DNA from: Bacillus sp. AFS006103
Lineage (GTDB): Bacteria; Bacillota; Bacilli; Bacillales; Cytobacillaceae
NCBI GenBank assembly: GCA_002559145.1
Contig: NTXX01000004.1
Span: 107,067 to 171,066, forward strand
Length of the DNA: 64,000 nt
Direction: 5' to 3'
The position numbers were made by a program, and so were the translations under genes. The notes below the pieces were generated by a model, which searched no databases, was not told the origin of the DNA, and saw only the letters and a program-made list of their open reading frames with translations. Positions within the stretch are counted from its first letter, which is position 1, and the number at the start of each line of letters is the position of its first letter. Shown piece after piece: positions 56,468-64,000 of the stretch.

Positions 56468-57790
56468 TCAGTCAAACCGTTTTCTTTTCGAAGAAGAGGG
56501 AATACCTAATTGATCCCGGTATTTGGCAATCGTTCGTCTTGATACAACCATTCCTTCGTCTATTTTAAGTTGTTCAACAATTTCCTGGTCCGAAAGCGGT
56601 TTTTGTTTATTCTCTTTTTCTATTAAAGTGGCAATTTTCTTTTTTACCTGTGTGGACGAAGTAATTTCATCATCTGATACGGTTTGTATGGTACTACTAA
56701 AAAATGTTTTTAATCCAAACGTTCCAATCGGTGTTTGCACATACTTTTCCCTGACGGCTCGGCTAACCGTGGATTCATGGATATCAAGTTCCGCAGCAAC
56801 TTCCTTCATCGTCATTGGTACTAAATATTGTGACCCTTTTTGAAAAAAAGTAGACTGTTTTTCAATAATTTTGGCAACAACTCTTGTCAGCGTCTCTTTC
56901 CGCTGCTCAATACTTTTTTGAATCCACTGATAATCCTGAAGTTTATCCTGTAAAAATCGGCTTACCTGCTGATCTTGATCTTTGAATTGATGGTAATACT
57001 TCTCATTGAGACTGATTCTAGGAAGTGACTCATCAGACATCCTTACGGTTAACCCGTCGCTCGATTGCTCAACAATGGCATCCGGGATAATATAAGTCGT
57101 TGCTTCTTTCCCTAAAATTGCAGCTGGCTTAGGATTTAATGTTTGAATTTGGTCAAAGATATCTTGTAATTCCTTAAGTGTTACCTTCAGTTCTTTCGCA
57201 ATCGGTTTCCATTTCTTTTCGACGAAGGGAATGAAATAATCAGCGATGATCTTATGCGCTAATTCGTTATCGGGATTTAGATAATATATTTGCATCAACA
57301 GGCATTCTTGTAGGTTCCTTGCCCCGATACCCGCCGGCTCGAGTGTTTGGATGATTGCCAGGCATTCTTCGACTAAATCCTCCTCTATTCTCAGCTTTTG
57401 GGCAATTTCGGTTTGTTCACCAAGAAAGTAACCGTTTTCATCTAAATTCTGGATTAGATGACGAATCACCCGTAATTGATCCGCCGATAAGTTGGTTATT
57501 TTTAATTGAGAGAGTAAATAATCCTCAAGTGAGAATGGTTTGTCAGCAATTTGATCAATCCAGTCTTTTTCTGCCTTTTGATGTTTGCGGCGATTGCGGT
57601 CAATGAGCGGATTCATAGGCTTTATATTGCTATTATCAATCTGCAATAGGGGATTTTCAAGTGCCTTATCTTCTAAAAAAGCAGTTAACTCATGGGCAGA
57701 GTACTGCAACAATGCAATCGCCTGTGAAAGCTCCTGCGTCATCGCCAATTTTAAGGTTTGCTGCTGCCATAAACCAGCCTTTAAGTTCAT
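56468..57790 (-). CDS. rpoN: RNA polymerase sigma-54 factor
   Basis: Sigma-54 (SigL in Bacillus), 440 residues. Gln/Leu-rich activator region I (LWQQQTLKLAMTQELSQAIALLQ), core-binding domain, a helix-turn-helix near 325-345 (MKEVAAELDIHESTVSRAVREKYV), and the RpoN box SRRTIAKYRDQLGIPSS for -24 recognition. In Bacillus it serves amino-acid catabolism and cold or fermentation genes with enhancer-binding activators. No -24/-12 promoter was found in this window. Confidence 0.97.
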   Translation of the reverse strand: MNLKAGLWQQQTLKLAMTQELSQAIALLQYSAHELTAFLEDKALENPLLQIDNSNIKPMNPLIDRNRRKHQKAEKDWIDQIADKPFSLEDYLLSQLKITNLSADQLRVIRHLIQNLDENGYFLGEQTEIAQKLRIEEDLVEECLAIIQTLEPAGIGARNLQECLLMQIYYLNPDNELAHKIIADYFIPFVEKKWKPIAKELKVTLKELQDIFDQIQTLNPKPAAILGKEATTYIIPDAIVEQSSDGLTVRMSDESLPRISLNEKYYHQFKDQDQQVSRFLQDKLQDYQWIQKSIEQRKETLTRVVAKIIEKQSTFFQKGSQYLVPMTMKEVAAELDIHESTVSRAVREKYVQTPIGTFGLKTFFSSTIQTVSDDEITSSTQVKKKIATLIEKENKQKPLSDQEIVEQLKIDEGMVVSRRTIAKYRDQLGIPSSSKRKRFD

Positions 57791-57960
57791 CCGAATCCCC
57801 CCTTAAGGCTATTTTACACGATAAAAGGGTATTCGTGTATGAAAATTTAGAAAAGCATTAAGTACGGTTAGGTTAGTGCTGTATGGTAAGGCCCCCCAAA
57901 ACGAGAGATAAAGAGAAAACAGACAGGCAGAAGCCCTATATGTCGACCTTTTTTAATGTA

Positions 57961-57997
57961 AAAAACCAACAGGTGATGAACATACCTGGTGGTTTCT
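57961..57997 (-). terminator. Probable terminator downstream of the gene at 58181
   Basis: AAACCACCAGGT and ACCTGTTGGTTT arms on the minus strand, followed by TTTTAC. It lies 185 bp past the stop; the rest of the 390-bp gap upstream of rpoN shows no gene. Confidence 0.65.
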
Positions 57998-58180
57998 CTT
58001 TAAGAATAAATTCAATTCTCTATTATTTTAATTATTTTCATTCTCATCATCTAAATTTCCAGTCGGTTCATCCGCTAGTATTATAGAAGGATAATTAATG
58101 AGCGCTCTAGATATACACACCGGAGCCCTTCTCTGCTTTTAGCAAAATCTCAGTTACTTCACCCAACCCAGAGGAAGTTT

Positions 58181-59095
58181 TTATTCCGTTACTGTTGAAT
58201 CATCCGTAGGCGTTGTTGTCGGTTCGTCTGTTGACGTTGAATCATCCGTAGGCGTTGTTGTTGGAACATCTTTATCAATATCTGTTTCTTTTCCATTCAC
58301 ATACTCAAGTTCGACTTTTATTTTAAATGCATCTGTAAGGTTTAATTCTGTTTTTATCAGTGCGATCATTTGATCTTTAGTGATGCCAGGTGTGGCTGCA
58401 ATTTGATTTACTAGAGTTGTTGCTTTATCTTTTGTGACCAATCCAGATCGATCCTTCACTTGTAACAAACTTTTACCATTCGGACGGTAATTGAAATGAA
58501 TATGAATTTGCTTTGCCTGTTTCGTTTTGGTATGAATTTGGATGTTTAAATTTTTAATCTGATGGGACAAAGCCACTCCATTTTTGTCCGTTTCTTGCCC
58601 ATCTTTAATTCCATCCTTGTCGCTATCCGCAATAACAGGATTAGAAAGGAATTCTACCTCGGTCAAATTAGGAACTCCATCCTTGTCGAAGTCTTCATCC
58701 CCATCAGGAATTTTATTATGGTTCGTATCAACAGAAACAGGATTCAACTTAAGCTTGTACTCTAGTGCATTGGTCAATCCATCTTTGTCATTATCCTCTT
58801 TACTGTCTGGTAATTTATCTTTATCTGTATCTTTTAATTTAGGATTTAAGTTTAATTGATATTCTTGAAGATTATTTAATCCGTCTTTGTCAAAATCTTT
58901 CGTGGCGATCGATTTTCCGCTTCCTAAATGATATTTTTTCTGCCAAACATCAGGAATTCCATTTCGATCTTTGTCCACTTGAACAACCTTTTTCTTTTTT
59001 ACAGTGCTTTTTCCTTTAGCATCAGCTACCCCTGTACTATAAGAGAACATCAGTGTAGCAGCTAATGTGCCAATAAATAACTTTTTCAAATACAT
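58181..59095 (-). CDS. Secreted protein with thrombospondin type 3-like calcium repeats
   Basis: A secreted protein of 304 residues. Signal peptide (about 1-26), then five to six Asp-rich repeats in residues 40-175 of the form D(K/R)D(G/N)(I/L)(P/K)D, such as DKDRNGIPDVW, DKDGLTNALEYKL and DSDKDGIKDGQE, which are calcium-binding type 3-like. A beta-rich region (180-275) follows. The C-terminus is a Thr/Pro/Asp-rich tail in which a 14-residue unit (TTTPTDDSTSTDEP) is repeated. Role unknown; such repeats serve as stiff extracellular linkers. No sortase motif is seen. Confidence 0.8.
   Translation of the reverse strand: MYLKKLFIGTLAATLMFSYSTGVADAKGKSTVKKKKVVQVDKDRNGIPDVWQKKYHLGSGKSIATKDFDKDGLNNLQEYQLNLNPKLKDTDKDKLPDSKEDNDKDGLTNALEYKLKLNPVSVDTNHNKIPDGDEDFDKDGVPNLTEVEFLSNPVIADSDKDGIKDGQETDKNGVALSHQIKNLNIQIHTKTKQAKQIHIHFNYRPNGKSLLQVKDRSGLVTKDKATTLVNQIAATPGITKDQMIALIKTELNLTDAFKIKVELEYVNGKETDIDKDVPTTTPTDDSTSTDEPTTTPTDDSTVTE
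58194..58261 (-). repeat. 42-bp direct repeat coding for the C-terminal tail
   Basis: The 26-bp unit starting at 58194 recurs exactly at 58236 (step 42 bp = 14 codons). The DNA identity, including third positions, points to recent slippage or duplication. Confidence 0.8.
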
Positions 59096-59341
59096 CCACT
59101 CCTTTTGTTTTTTGTGAATGGTAACTGGCTGGCATTATAGCATTTGCTATAGTAGCCCCTATAGTTTTGCGCCCCCATCTTTCAATAGGTTTGCCACTAT
59201 AATTAATAATAGTATTTTATTATTATTTCATCAAGAAAGATATTAATATATTACGTTTCGGATTAGGTAATTCCTGACAATTTACTCATTCAGCGATTGT
59301 ATGTAATTCGTTACGTCATCCAGGAATTGCAAAGCATAAAA

Positions 59342-59386
59342 AAAAGTCCCTCAGCACGTTGAAAAATCAACTTGTAGAGGGACTTA
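59342..59386 (-). terminator. Terminator of tRNA-Arg
   Basis: AAGTCCCTC...GAGGGACTT with an inner AGTTGA/TCAAC stem, followed by eight T on the minus strand. Confidence 0.9.
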
Positions 59387-59390
59387 CTGA

Positions 59391-59462
59391 TGCGCTCGGC
59401 AGGAATCGAACCTGCATTTCAAGCTTCGGAGGCTTGCGTGCTATCCGTTGCACCACGAGCGC
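59391..59462 (-). tRNA. tRNA-Arg (anticodon CCG)
   Basis: Cloverleaf: acceptor GCGCTCG/CGAGCGC, anticodon stem CAAGC/GCTTG with loop CTCCGAA (anticodon CCG, codon CGG), T-arm GCAGG-TTCGATT-CCTGC. The discriminator A is followed by TCA, so CCA is not encoded. Position beside clpP matches the trnQ-Arg locus of Bacillus. Confidence 0.95.
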
Positions 59463-59590
59463 TAATTTGTTGCGACTTACATATTATATGCCAGTTCCCC
59501 TCACATTGCAAGTAAAGAATTGGTTTAAAAAAGACAAGAATGGTTATGCTGAATGATGGAAAGTTGTCGAACAGTTTTAGAGAGGTATTG

Positions 59591-59620
59591 TTTGACCTTT
59601 ATTGACCATCAGTGTATGAT
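59591..59620 (+). promoter_or_regulatory. clpP promoter with CtsR operator
   Basis: TTTGACC-TTT-ATTGACC (59591-59607) is the CtsR heptad pair with one mismatch. The first heptad contains the -35 TTGACC (59592), and TATGAT at 59615 is a -10 with 17-bp spacing. CtsR should repress clpP until heat stress. Confidence 0.88.
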
Positions 59621-59666
59621 AACTATACATAATACTTTATTCTTTACAATCAAAGGAGGAAGAAAG

Positions 59667-60278
59667 ATGAATTTAATCCCTACAGTTATTGAACAAACAA
59701 ATCGGGGCGAGCGTGCCTATGACATCTATTCCCGTCTGTTAAAAGACCGGATTATTATGCTTGGCAGTGCCATCGATGACCATGTGGCTAACAGCATTGT
59801 CGCACAATTACTATTCCTAGAAGCGGATAACCCTGAAAAAGATATTTCGCTCTATATCAACAGCCCAGGCGGCAGCATCACTGCAGGTATGGCGATTTAT
59901 GATACGATGCAATTCATCAAACCAAAGGTCCAAACCATCTGTATCGGTATGGCAGCATCCATGGGTGCATTCTTACTTGCTGCAGGTGAAAAAGGCAAGC
60001 GTTATGCGCTTCCAAATGCTGAAGTCATGATTCACCAACCACTAGGCGGTGCTCAAGGACAAGCAACTGAAATCGAGATTGCTGCAAAACGGATCCTTTT
60101 CCTTCGTGAAAAATTAAATGGTATTTTAGCGGAGCGTACTGGACAGTCGCTTGAAGTCATCGGTAAAGATACAGACCGCGACAACTTCATGACTGCAGAA
60201 CGTGCAAAAGAATACGGTCTAATTGACCACATTATCACTCGTAATCTAATCGAAGACGAGAAGAATAAAAATAAATAA
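59667..60278 (+). CDS. clpP: ATP-dependent Clp protease proteolytic subunit
   Basis: Serine peptidase of 203 residues that forms the double-heptamer chamber used with ClpC, ClpX and ClpE. Catalytic Ser in [11 protein letters not shown], His in [13 protein letters not shown] and the Asp in DTDRDNFM region are present. The start is ATG 59667, behind AAAGGAGG; upstream in-frame codons lie in the promoter. Monocistronic with terminator. Confidence 0.98.
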   Translation: MNLIPTVIEQTNRGERAYDIYSRLLKDRIIMLGSAIDDHVANSIVAQLLFLEADNPEKDISLYINSPGGSITAGMAIYDTMQFIKPKVQTICIGMAASMGAFLLAAGEKGKRYALPNAEVMIHQPLGGAQGQATEIEIAAKRILFLREKLNGILAERTGQSLEVIGKDTDRDNFMTAERAKEYGLIDHIITRNLIEDEKNKNK

Positions 60279-60287
60279 TACTAGCAG

Positions 60288-60319
60288 AAGCAATCGGCAT
60301 TTAGCCGATTGCTTTTTTT
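60288..60319 (+). terminator. Terminator of clpP
   Basis: AAGCAATCGGC-ATTTA-GCCGATTGCTT followed by TTTTT. Confidence 0.93.
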
Positions 60320-60328
60320 GTAACCAAA

Positions 60329-60358
60329 AAAGCCGGTTCCAATGGAGCCGGCCTTTTT
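60329..60358 (-). terminator. Terminator of the yvcI-to-crh operon
   Basis: GCCGG...CCGGC arms enclosing TCCATTGGA, followed on the minus strand by TTTTTT; 5 bp past the crh stop. Confidence 0.88.
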
Positions 60359-60362
60359 CAAA

Positions 60363-60620
60363 TTAATGTTCTTTTTGGATAAAATCTGCTAACGCTTCAA
60401 TCGCTGATGCTTCATCATCGCCATCAGCGACGATATCAATCATGACACCCGAGCCAACGGCAAGGCTCATTAAGCCCATAATGCTTTTTGCATTTACTTT
60501 CTTGCCGTCCTTTTCCAGGAAAATATCTGCAGAAAACCGGTTGGCTTCCTGAACAAAAAGAGCTGCCGGTCGTGCTTGAAGACCCGTTTTTAATTTTACT
60601 TCCACTTGTTTCACTAACAT
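60363..60620 (-). CDS. crh: HPr-like catabolite repression protein Crh
   Basis: HPr paralogue of 85 residues. The active-site His of HPr is replaced by Gln (GLQARPA, residue 15), while the regulatory Ser46 block (NAKSIMGLMSL) is kept, so it takes part in CcpA-dependent catabolite repression but not in sugar transport. Start at ATG 60620, nine bases after GAGGAGG. Last gene of the yvcI-rapZ-yvcK-whiA-crh cluster. Confidence 0.96.
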   Translation of the reverse strand: MLVKQVEVKLKTGLQARPAALFVQEANRFSADIFLEKDGKKVNAKSIMGLMSLAVGSGVMIDIVADGDDEASAIEALADFIQKEH

Positions 60621-60764
60621 TACACAATTCCTCCTCATGGTTTTTACTCTATTTTTCTTGGATCTTTGTTCATATTATGATCTTAGGGTCACTCTTCATT
60701 CGATACATGTTATCTCTTTCACATGTGATCCTTTAAAAAGGTTATTGCACCCTAGCATTCGCTG

Positions 60765-61712
60765 CTACCGAGTAATGACATCCCCCGAGCGTAATTTCTC
60801 AGCAATCGCATCAATTTTACGCAACCGATGATTAATCCCGGATTTGCTGATGGTACCACCGGAAACCATTTCCCCCAATTCCTTCAGGGTAACATCTGTA
60901 TAATTCAAGCGGAGTTCTGCAATTTCCCTCAATTTTTCCGGTAAAATTTGCAGCCCGACCGTAGCATTGATGTAACGGATATTTTCAACTTGCCTAATTG
61001 ATGCACCGATTGTTTTATTAAGATTGGCGGTTTCACAGTTTACCAGACGATTAACAGAATTCCGCATATCTCGGACAATTCGTACATCTTCAAAGCGAAG
61101 CAGGGCGTTATGCGCTCCAATAATATTTAAATACTCGGTGATTTTCTCCGCTTCTTTGAGATAGGTAATATATCCTTTTTTACGCTCAAGTGTTTTGCTA
61201 TTTAGTTCAAATGTATTCATTAATTCACATAAAGAATCATTATGTTCTTTATAAAGTGAAGCAATTTCTAAATGATAAGAAGATGTTTCCGGATTATTGA
61301 CGGAACCGCCGGCTAGAAATGCACCGCGGAGATAAGAACGCTTACAACATTTCTTCTTTATAAGTTCCGGTGCTATATTATGGATGATCGTAAAACCCTC
61401 ACCAATAATTTTTGTATCCTCGAGAATTTCCCGTGCCCGCTGTGATAATCGGACAATATAGACGTTGTTCTTTTTCAGACGCATCTTTTTCCGAACAAGC
61501 AGCTCGACTTGGACATCGTAACTCTTTTTTAATAATGTATAAATCCTTCGAGCGATCGCGGCATTTTCAGTTTGAATATCAACAACTAACTTACGACTTG
61601 AGAATGAAAGGGAACCATTCATCCGGATTAAAGCTGATAGTTCTGCCTGAATGCAGCAGGTTTTTACTTCCAAGTTGGTTAATTCTTTTTTCGTTTCCGA
61701 AGCGAAAGACAT
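60765..61712 (-). CDS. whiA: WhiA-family DNA-binding protein
   Basis: A protein of 315 residues with a LAGLIDADG-like domain lacking nuclease residues ([14 protein letters not shown] near 125) and a C-terminal helix-turn-helix ([25 protein letters not shown]). In Bacillus it affects cell division and chromosome segregation; in actinobacteria it controls sporulation. Follows yvcK in the conserved order. Confidence 0.96.
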   Translation of the reverse strand: MSFASETKKELTNLEVKTCCIQAELSALIRMNGSLSFSSRKLVVDIQTENAAIARRIYTLLKKSYDVQVELLVRKKMRLKKNNVYIVRLSQRAREILEDTKIIGEGFTIIHNIAPELIKKKCCKRSYLRGAFLAGGSVNNPETSSYHLEIASLYKEHNDSLCELMNTFELNSKTLERKKGYITYLKEAEKITEYLNIIGAHNALLRFEDVRIVRDMRNSVNRLVNCETANLNKTIGASIRQVENIRYINATVGLQILPEKLREIAELRLNYTDVTLKELGEMVSGGTISKSGINHRLRKIDAIAEKLRSGDVITR

Positions 61713-61760
61713 CCCTTCACCCCCTTTTACAAACTCGTACTTTTTTAGTAAGTACTATAT

Positions 61761-62744
61761 TTACGTTTTATAACGCTTTTTGGTTTCAATTAAAAGCAAA
61801 TTATATAAAATTTTTGCGACCTTTTTCGGATCATGCCTTAGTGCTCCATTTTCCTGATAAGCGATATCCGCATGAACTACCTCCAGCCCTAATTCAAACA
61901 GGCGCGGAAGGTCATATAGAACAGGGTCAGCCAGCTCTTCATTATAGCGGAGCTGAATATCCTGTGGAATCTCTTCATTATTTACAAGAATCGTATTAAT
62001 AAATGCACAGCTCATATGATCATATAGGGCCTTCACATGGTCACTTGCGGTAAAGCCATGAGTTTCCCCTGCTTGGGTCATCAAATTACAAATATATACT
62101 TTCTTTGCTTGTGACCGGCATAGCTCATCTCCAATTTTCGGGACAAGCAAATTTGGAAGAATACTTGTATATAGGCTTCCTGGTCCAATAATAATTAAAT
62201 CAGCTTGACGGATTGCTTGAAGGGTTTCTGGTATCGGACGAATATTTTCCGGTGTCATAAACACCTTTTTAATCCTTTTTCCAGAGTAGGGAATTTTTGA
62301 TTCACCTGAGACAATCGTCCCGTCCTCCATTTCAGCATGAAGAACAACACTCTGATTGGCAGCAGGCAGGACCTTGCCATGAACATTTAAGATCTTGCTC
62401 ATTTCCTGAATCGCATGGACAAAATTTCCCGTAATGGAAGTCATTGCTGCTAAGATTAAATTTCCAAGCGAGTGTCCGGAAAGTTCATTGGACGTTTTAA
62501 AGCGATGTTGAAACATTTCTTCAACGAGCGGCTCTACATCCGATAAGGATGCTAACACATTGCGAATGTCTCCAGGAGGAGGGATATGAAGATCCTCACG
62601 CAAGCGCCCAGAGCTGCCGCCGTCATCCGCGACTGTCACAATGGCGGTAATATCCACAGGATACTGTTTTAATCCACGCAATAAAACCGGTAACCCTGTT
62701 CCCCCGCCAATGACGACAATTCGAGGCTGTCCGTAAATGCTCAT
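61761..62744 (-). CDS. yvcK: Gluconeogenesis factor YvcK
   Basis: A CofD-like protein of 327 residues, beginning [19 protein letters not shown], with [14 protein letters not shown], the [12 protein letters not shown] block, [14 protein letters not shown] and [15 protein letters not shown]. It binds UDP-sugars and is needed for growth on gluconeogenic carbon sources and for cell-wall upkeep. Its start overlaps the rapZ stop by 4 bp (ATGA). Confidence 0.96.
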   Translation of the reverse strand: MSIYGQPRIVVIGGGTGLPVLLRGLKQYPVDITAIVTVADDGGSSGRLREDLHIPPPGDIRNVLASLSDVEPLVEEMFQHRFKTSNELSGHSLGNLILAAMTSITGNFVHAIQEMSKILNVHGKVLPAANQSVVLHAEMEDGTIVSGESKIPYSGKRIKKVFMTPENIRPIPETLQAIRQADLIIIGPGSLYTSILPNLLVPKIGDELCRSQAKKVYICNLMTQAGETHGFTASDHVKALYDHMSCAFINTILVNNEEIPQDIQLRYNEELADPVLYDLPRLFELGLEVVHADIAYQENGALRHDPKKVAKILYNLLLIETKKRYKT

Positions 62745-63634
62745 GTTGTTTTTTCCTTTCTCCTCTCAATGTCACGATGAGAAATACATGTCTTATAATC
62801 GCTTTGGAAAAATTTACCCAGATATTCAGCTAATGTCACCGAACGATGCTGGCCGCCTGTACAGCCAATCGCAATCACTAACTGTGCCTTGCCTTCTCTT
62901 TTATAATGCGGAAGCATGAAGGAAAGCAGGTCCGTTACCTTTTCCAAAAACTTATGCGTTTCATTCCATTTTAATACATAACTAGAAACATCCTCATCGA
63001 GTCCTGTTTTCGGTCTCATATGCTCGATATAATGAGGATTCGGCAAGAAACGCACATCAAACACTAGATCCGCATCAATAGGAATTCCATACTTAAAGCC
63101 AAATGACATGACATTGACTGTGAAGATTGATTGTTTATTCGCCGTAAATTCCGTTAATATTTTCTCACGAAGTTCCCTTGGTTTCATCTGGGAAGTGTTG
63201 TAAATTAACTGTGCCCTGCCTTTTAATTCTTCCAGGAGCTCACGTTCAAGCGTAATTCCTTCAAGTGGCAGTCCTGTTGGTGCTAACGGATGCGACCTCC
63301 GAGTCTCTTTATATCTGCGCACTAATGTCGCATCATCTGCATCTAGAAATAATATCTGCGGAGTTACCCATGAGGTTTCTGCCAGTTCATCTAATCCTTT
63401 AAATAAATGTTCAAAGAATTCTCTCCCACGCAGGTCCATCACAAGGGCAACTTTATTCATCTTATTCCCGGACTCCTTCATAAGTTCAAGGAATTTTGGA
63501 AGGAGTGTTGGAGGTAAATTATCAACACAGAAGAATCCTAAATCTTCAAAACTCTGAATGGCCACAGTTTTTCCTGCACCAGACATTCCTGTAATAATGA
63601 CCATTTGGATGTCACTTGCAGCACCGGTACTCAT
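62741..63634 (-). CDS. rapZ: RNase adapter/nucleotide-binding protein RapZ (YvcJ)
   Basis: P-loop protein of 297 residues. Walker A GMSGAGKT near residue 18, the [14 protein letters not shown] block, the Walker B-like [16 protein letters not shown], and the C-terminal domain with [10 protein letters not shown] and [11 protein letters not shown]. In B. subtilis YvcJ has NTPase activity and affects competence. Overlaps yvcK. Confidence 0.96.
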   Translation of the reverse strand: MSTGAASDIQMVIITGMSGAGKTVAIQSFEDLGFFCVDNLPPTLLPKFLELMKESGNKMNKVALVMDLRGREFFEHLFKGLDELAETSWVTPQILFLDADDATLVRRYKETRRSHPLAPTGLPLEGITLERELLEELKGRAQLIYNTSQMKPRELREKILTEFTANKQSIFTVNVMSFGFKYGIPIDADLVFDVRFLPNPHYIEHMRPKTGLDEDVSSYVLKWNETHKFLEKVTDLLSFMLPHYKREGKAQLVIAIGCTGGQHRSVTLAEYLGKFFQSDYKTCISHRDIERRKEKTT

Positions 63635-63653
63635 TAATAATTCCTCCTATTAG

Positions 63654-64000
63654 TTAGCTTGGATCTAATCGATAACTGATTAGTTGAAAGTCTTTTGTAT
63701 AAGTAAAAGTACCGTAAATGATTCCTTTTCCGTGAATCATGTAATCAAGAATATGATAATCGCCGGCAGCCATTGGCAAATTTTTTAATTGGTCAATCAT
63801 TTGCCATTCTAGCTTACCTTCTTCGGATTCGTCTAAATCAATACCATCTGAATCTGTTGCTACAAATGAAAACATCATCCACTCGGAAACAAGTTGGTCG
63901 TTTTCCTTCATAATCATTGTAAAAATCCCTTTTAGCTGCGGATTTTTTAAATAGATTCCCGTTTCTTCGCGGTATTCCCTGATGCAAGAATCTCGAACCG
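63654..64000 (-). CDS. yvcI: NUDIX hydrolase YvcI, N-terminus cut by window edge
   Basis: The frame stays open to the window end. The residues before the ATG at 63917 read ...IREYREETGI..., the second half of a NUDIX box, so the gene starts outside the window and the ATG is internal. The visible 115 residues fit the YvcI family (8-oxo-dGTP-diphosphatase-like), including the WQMIDQLKNLPMAAGDYHIL segment. First gene of the rapZ-yvcK-whiA-crh cluster as seen here. Confidence 0.9.
   Translation of the reverse strand, partial: VRDSCIREYREETGIYLKNPQLKGIFTMIMKENDQLVSEWMMFSFVATDSDGIDLDESEEGKLEWQMIDQLKNLPMAAGDYHILDYMIHGKGIIYGTFTYTKDFQLISYRLDPS

Noticed and set aside
57883-58086. Small plus-strand ORF in the gap before rpoN
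   Set aside because: No ribosome binding site, no recognisable domain, and it overlaps the terminator of the gene at 58181.
60765-61712. Second LAGLIDADG homing endonuclease
   Set aside because: This is WhiA, a degenerate LAGLIDADG fold with a helix-turn-helix and conserved genomic place.

Overview
The window looks like the chromosome of a low-GC Gram-positive, spore-former-type Bacillaceae (Bacillus/Neobacillus/Mesobacillus-like; genus is inference). Strong AGGAGG-type ribosome binding sites, SigW, CtsR, CggR and Fur-type sites, and the conserved block clpP, crh, whiA, yvcK, rapZ, yvcI beside rpoN, cggR-gapA-pgk-tpiA-pgm-eno, secG, a YvaK-type esterase, rnr, smpB and ssrA all point there. 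I see no prophage, IS element, rRNA operon or CRISPR array.

Layout. 0-21 kb: a two-component pair, an orphan histidine kinase, the immune inhibitor A protease, a SigW-type flotillin/NfeD operon, a cystine-type ABC transporter, a basic amino-acid antiporter, a MASE3/PAS sensor without output domain, nadE, an acyl-CoA thioesterase, and housekeeping or unknown membrane proteins. 21-29 kb: a complete Tad/Flp pilus operon (flp, tadV, tadE, tadG, cpaB, tadZ, tadA, tadB, tadC) ending in a SinR-like regulator, with two SinR-type pseudopalindromes upstream of flp and a DUF192 gene divergent from it. 29-37 kb: an arginine deiminase cluster (argR, Crp-type arcR, arcA, arcB, M20 dipeptidase, YfcC-type arcD, arcC). 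37-40 kb: an iron-storage encapsulin operon (ferritin-like IMEF cargo, shell, [2Fe-2S] ferredoxin), faced by a gene of unknown function behind a clear Fur box. 40-42 kb: a LAGLIDADG endonuclease gene next to a tmRNA gene whose T-loop is split by a 278-nt group I intron, then smpB. 42-64 kb: rnr, esterase, secG, a secreted subtilase, the glycolytic operon with its repressor, sigma-54, a secreted calcium-repeat protein, tRNA-Arg, clpP, crh and the whiA-yvcK-rapZ-yvcI operon.

The most notable signals: (1) the intron-split tmRNA with a freestanding homing endonuclease outside the intron on the opposite strand; (2) two intergenic arrays of a decamer spaced at almost exactly 21 bp, with different cores (ATTCGCCCAT at 9.1 kb, ATTCCGCCAA at 39.4 kb), the second inside the encapsulin operon; (3) a self-contained regulatory circuit for the Tad pilus; (4) a terminator with a possible alternative pairing in the leader of the encapsulin operon, and a Fur-controlled unknown next door.

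Gene starts were moved to internal ATG/GTG/TTG codons where the ribosome binding site demanded it; each case is noted. All family assignments come from reading motifs; no database search was run.
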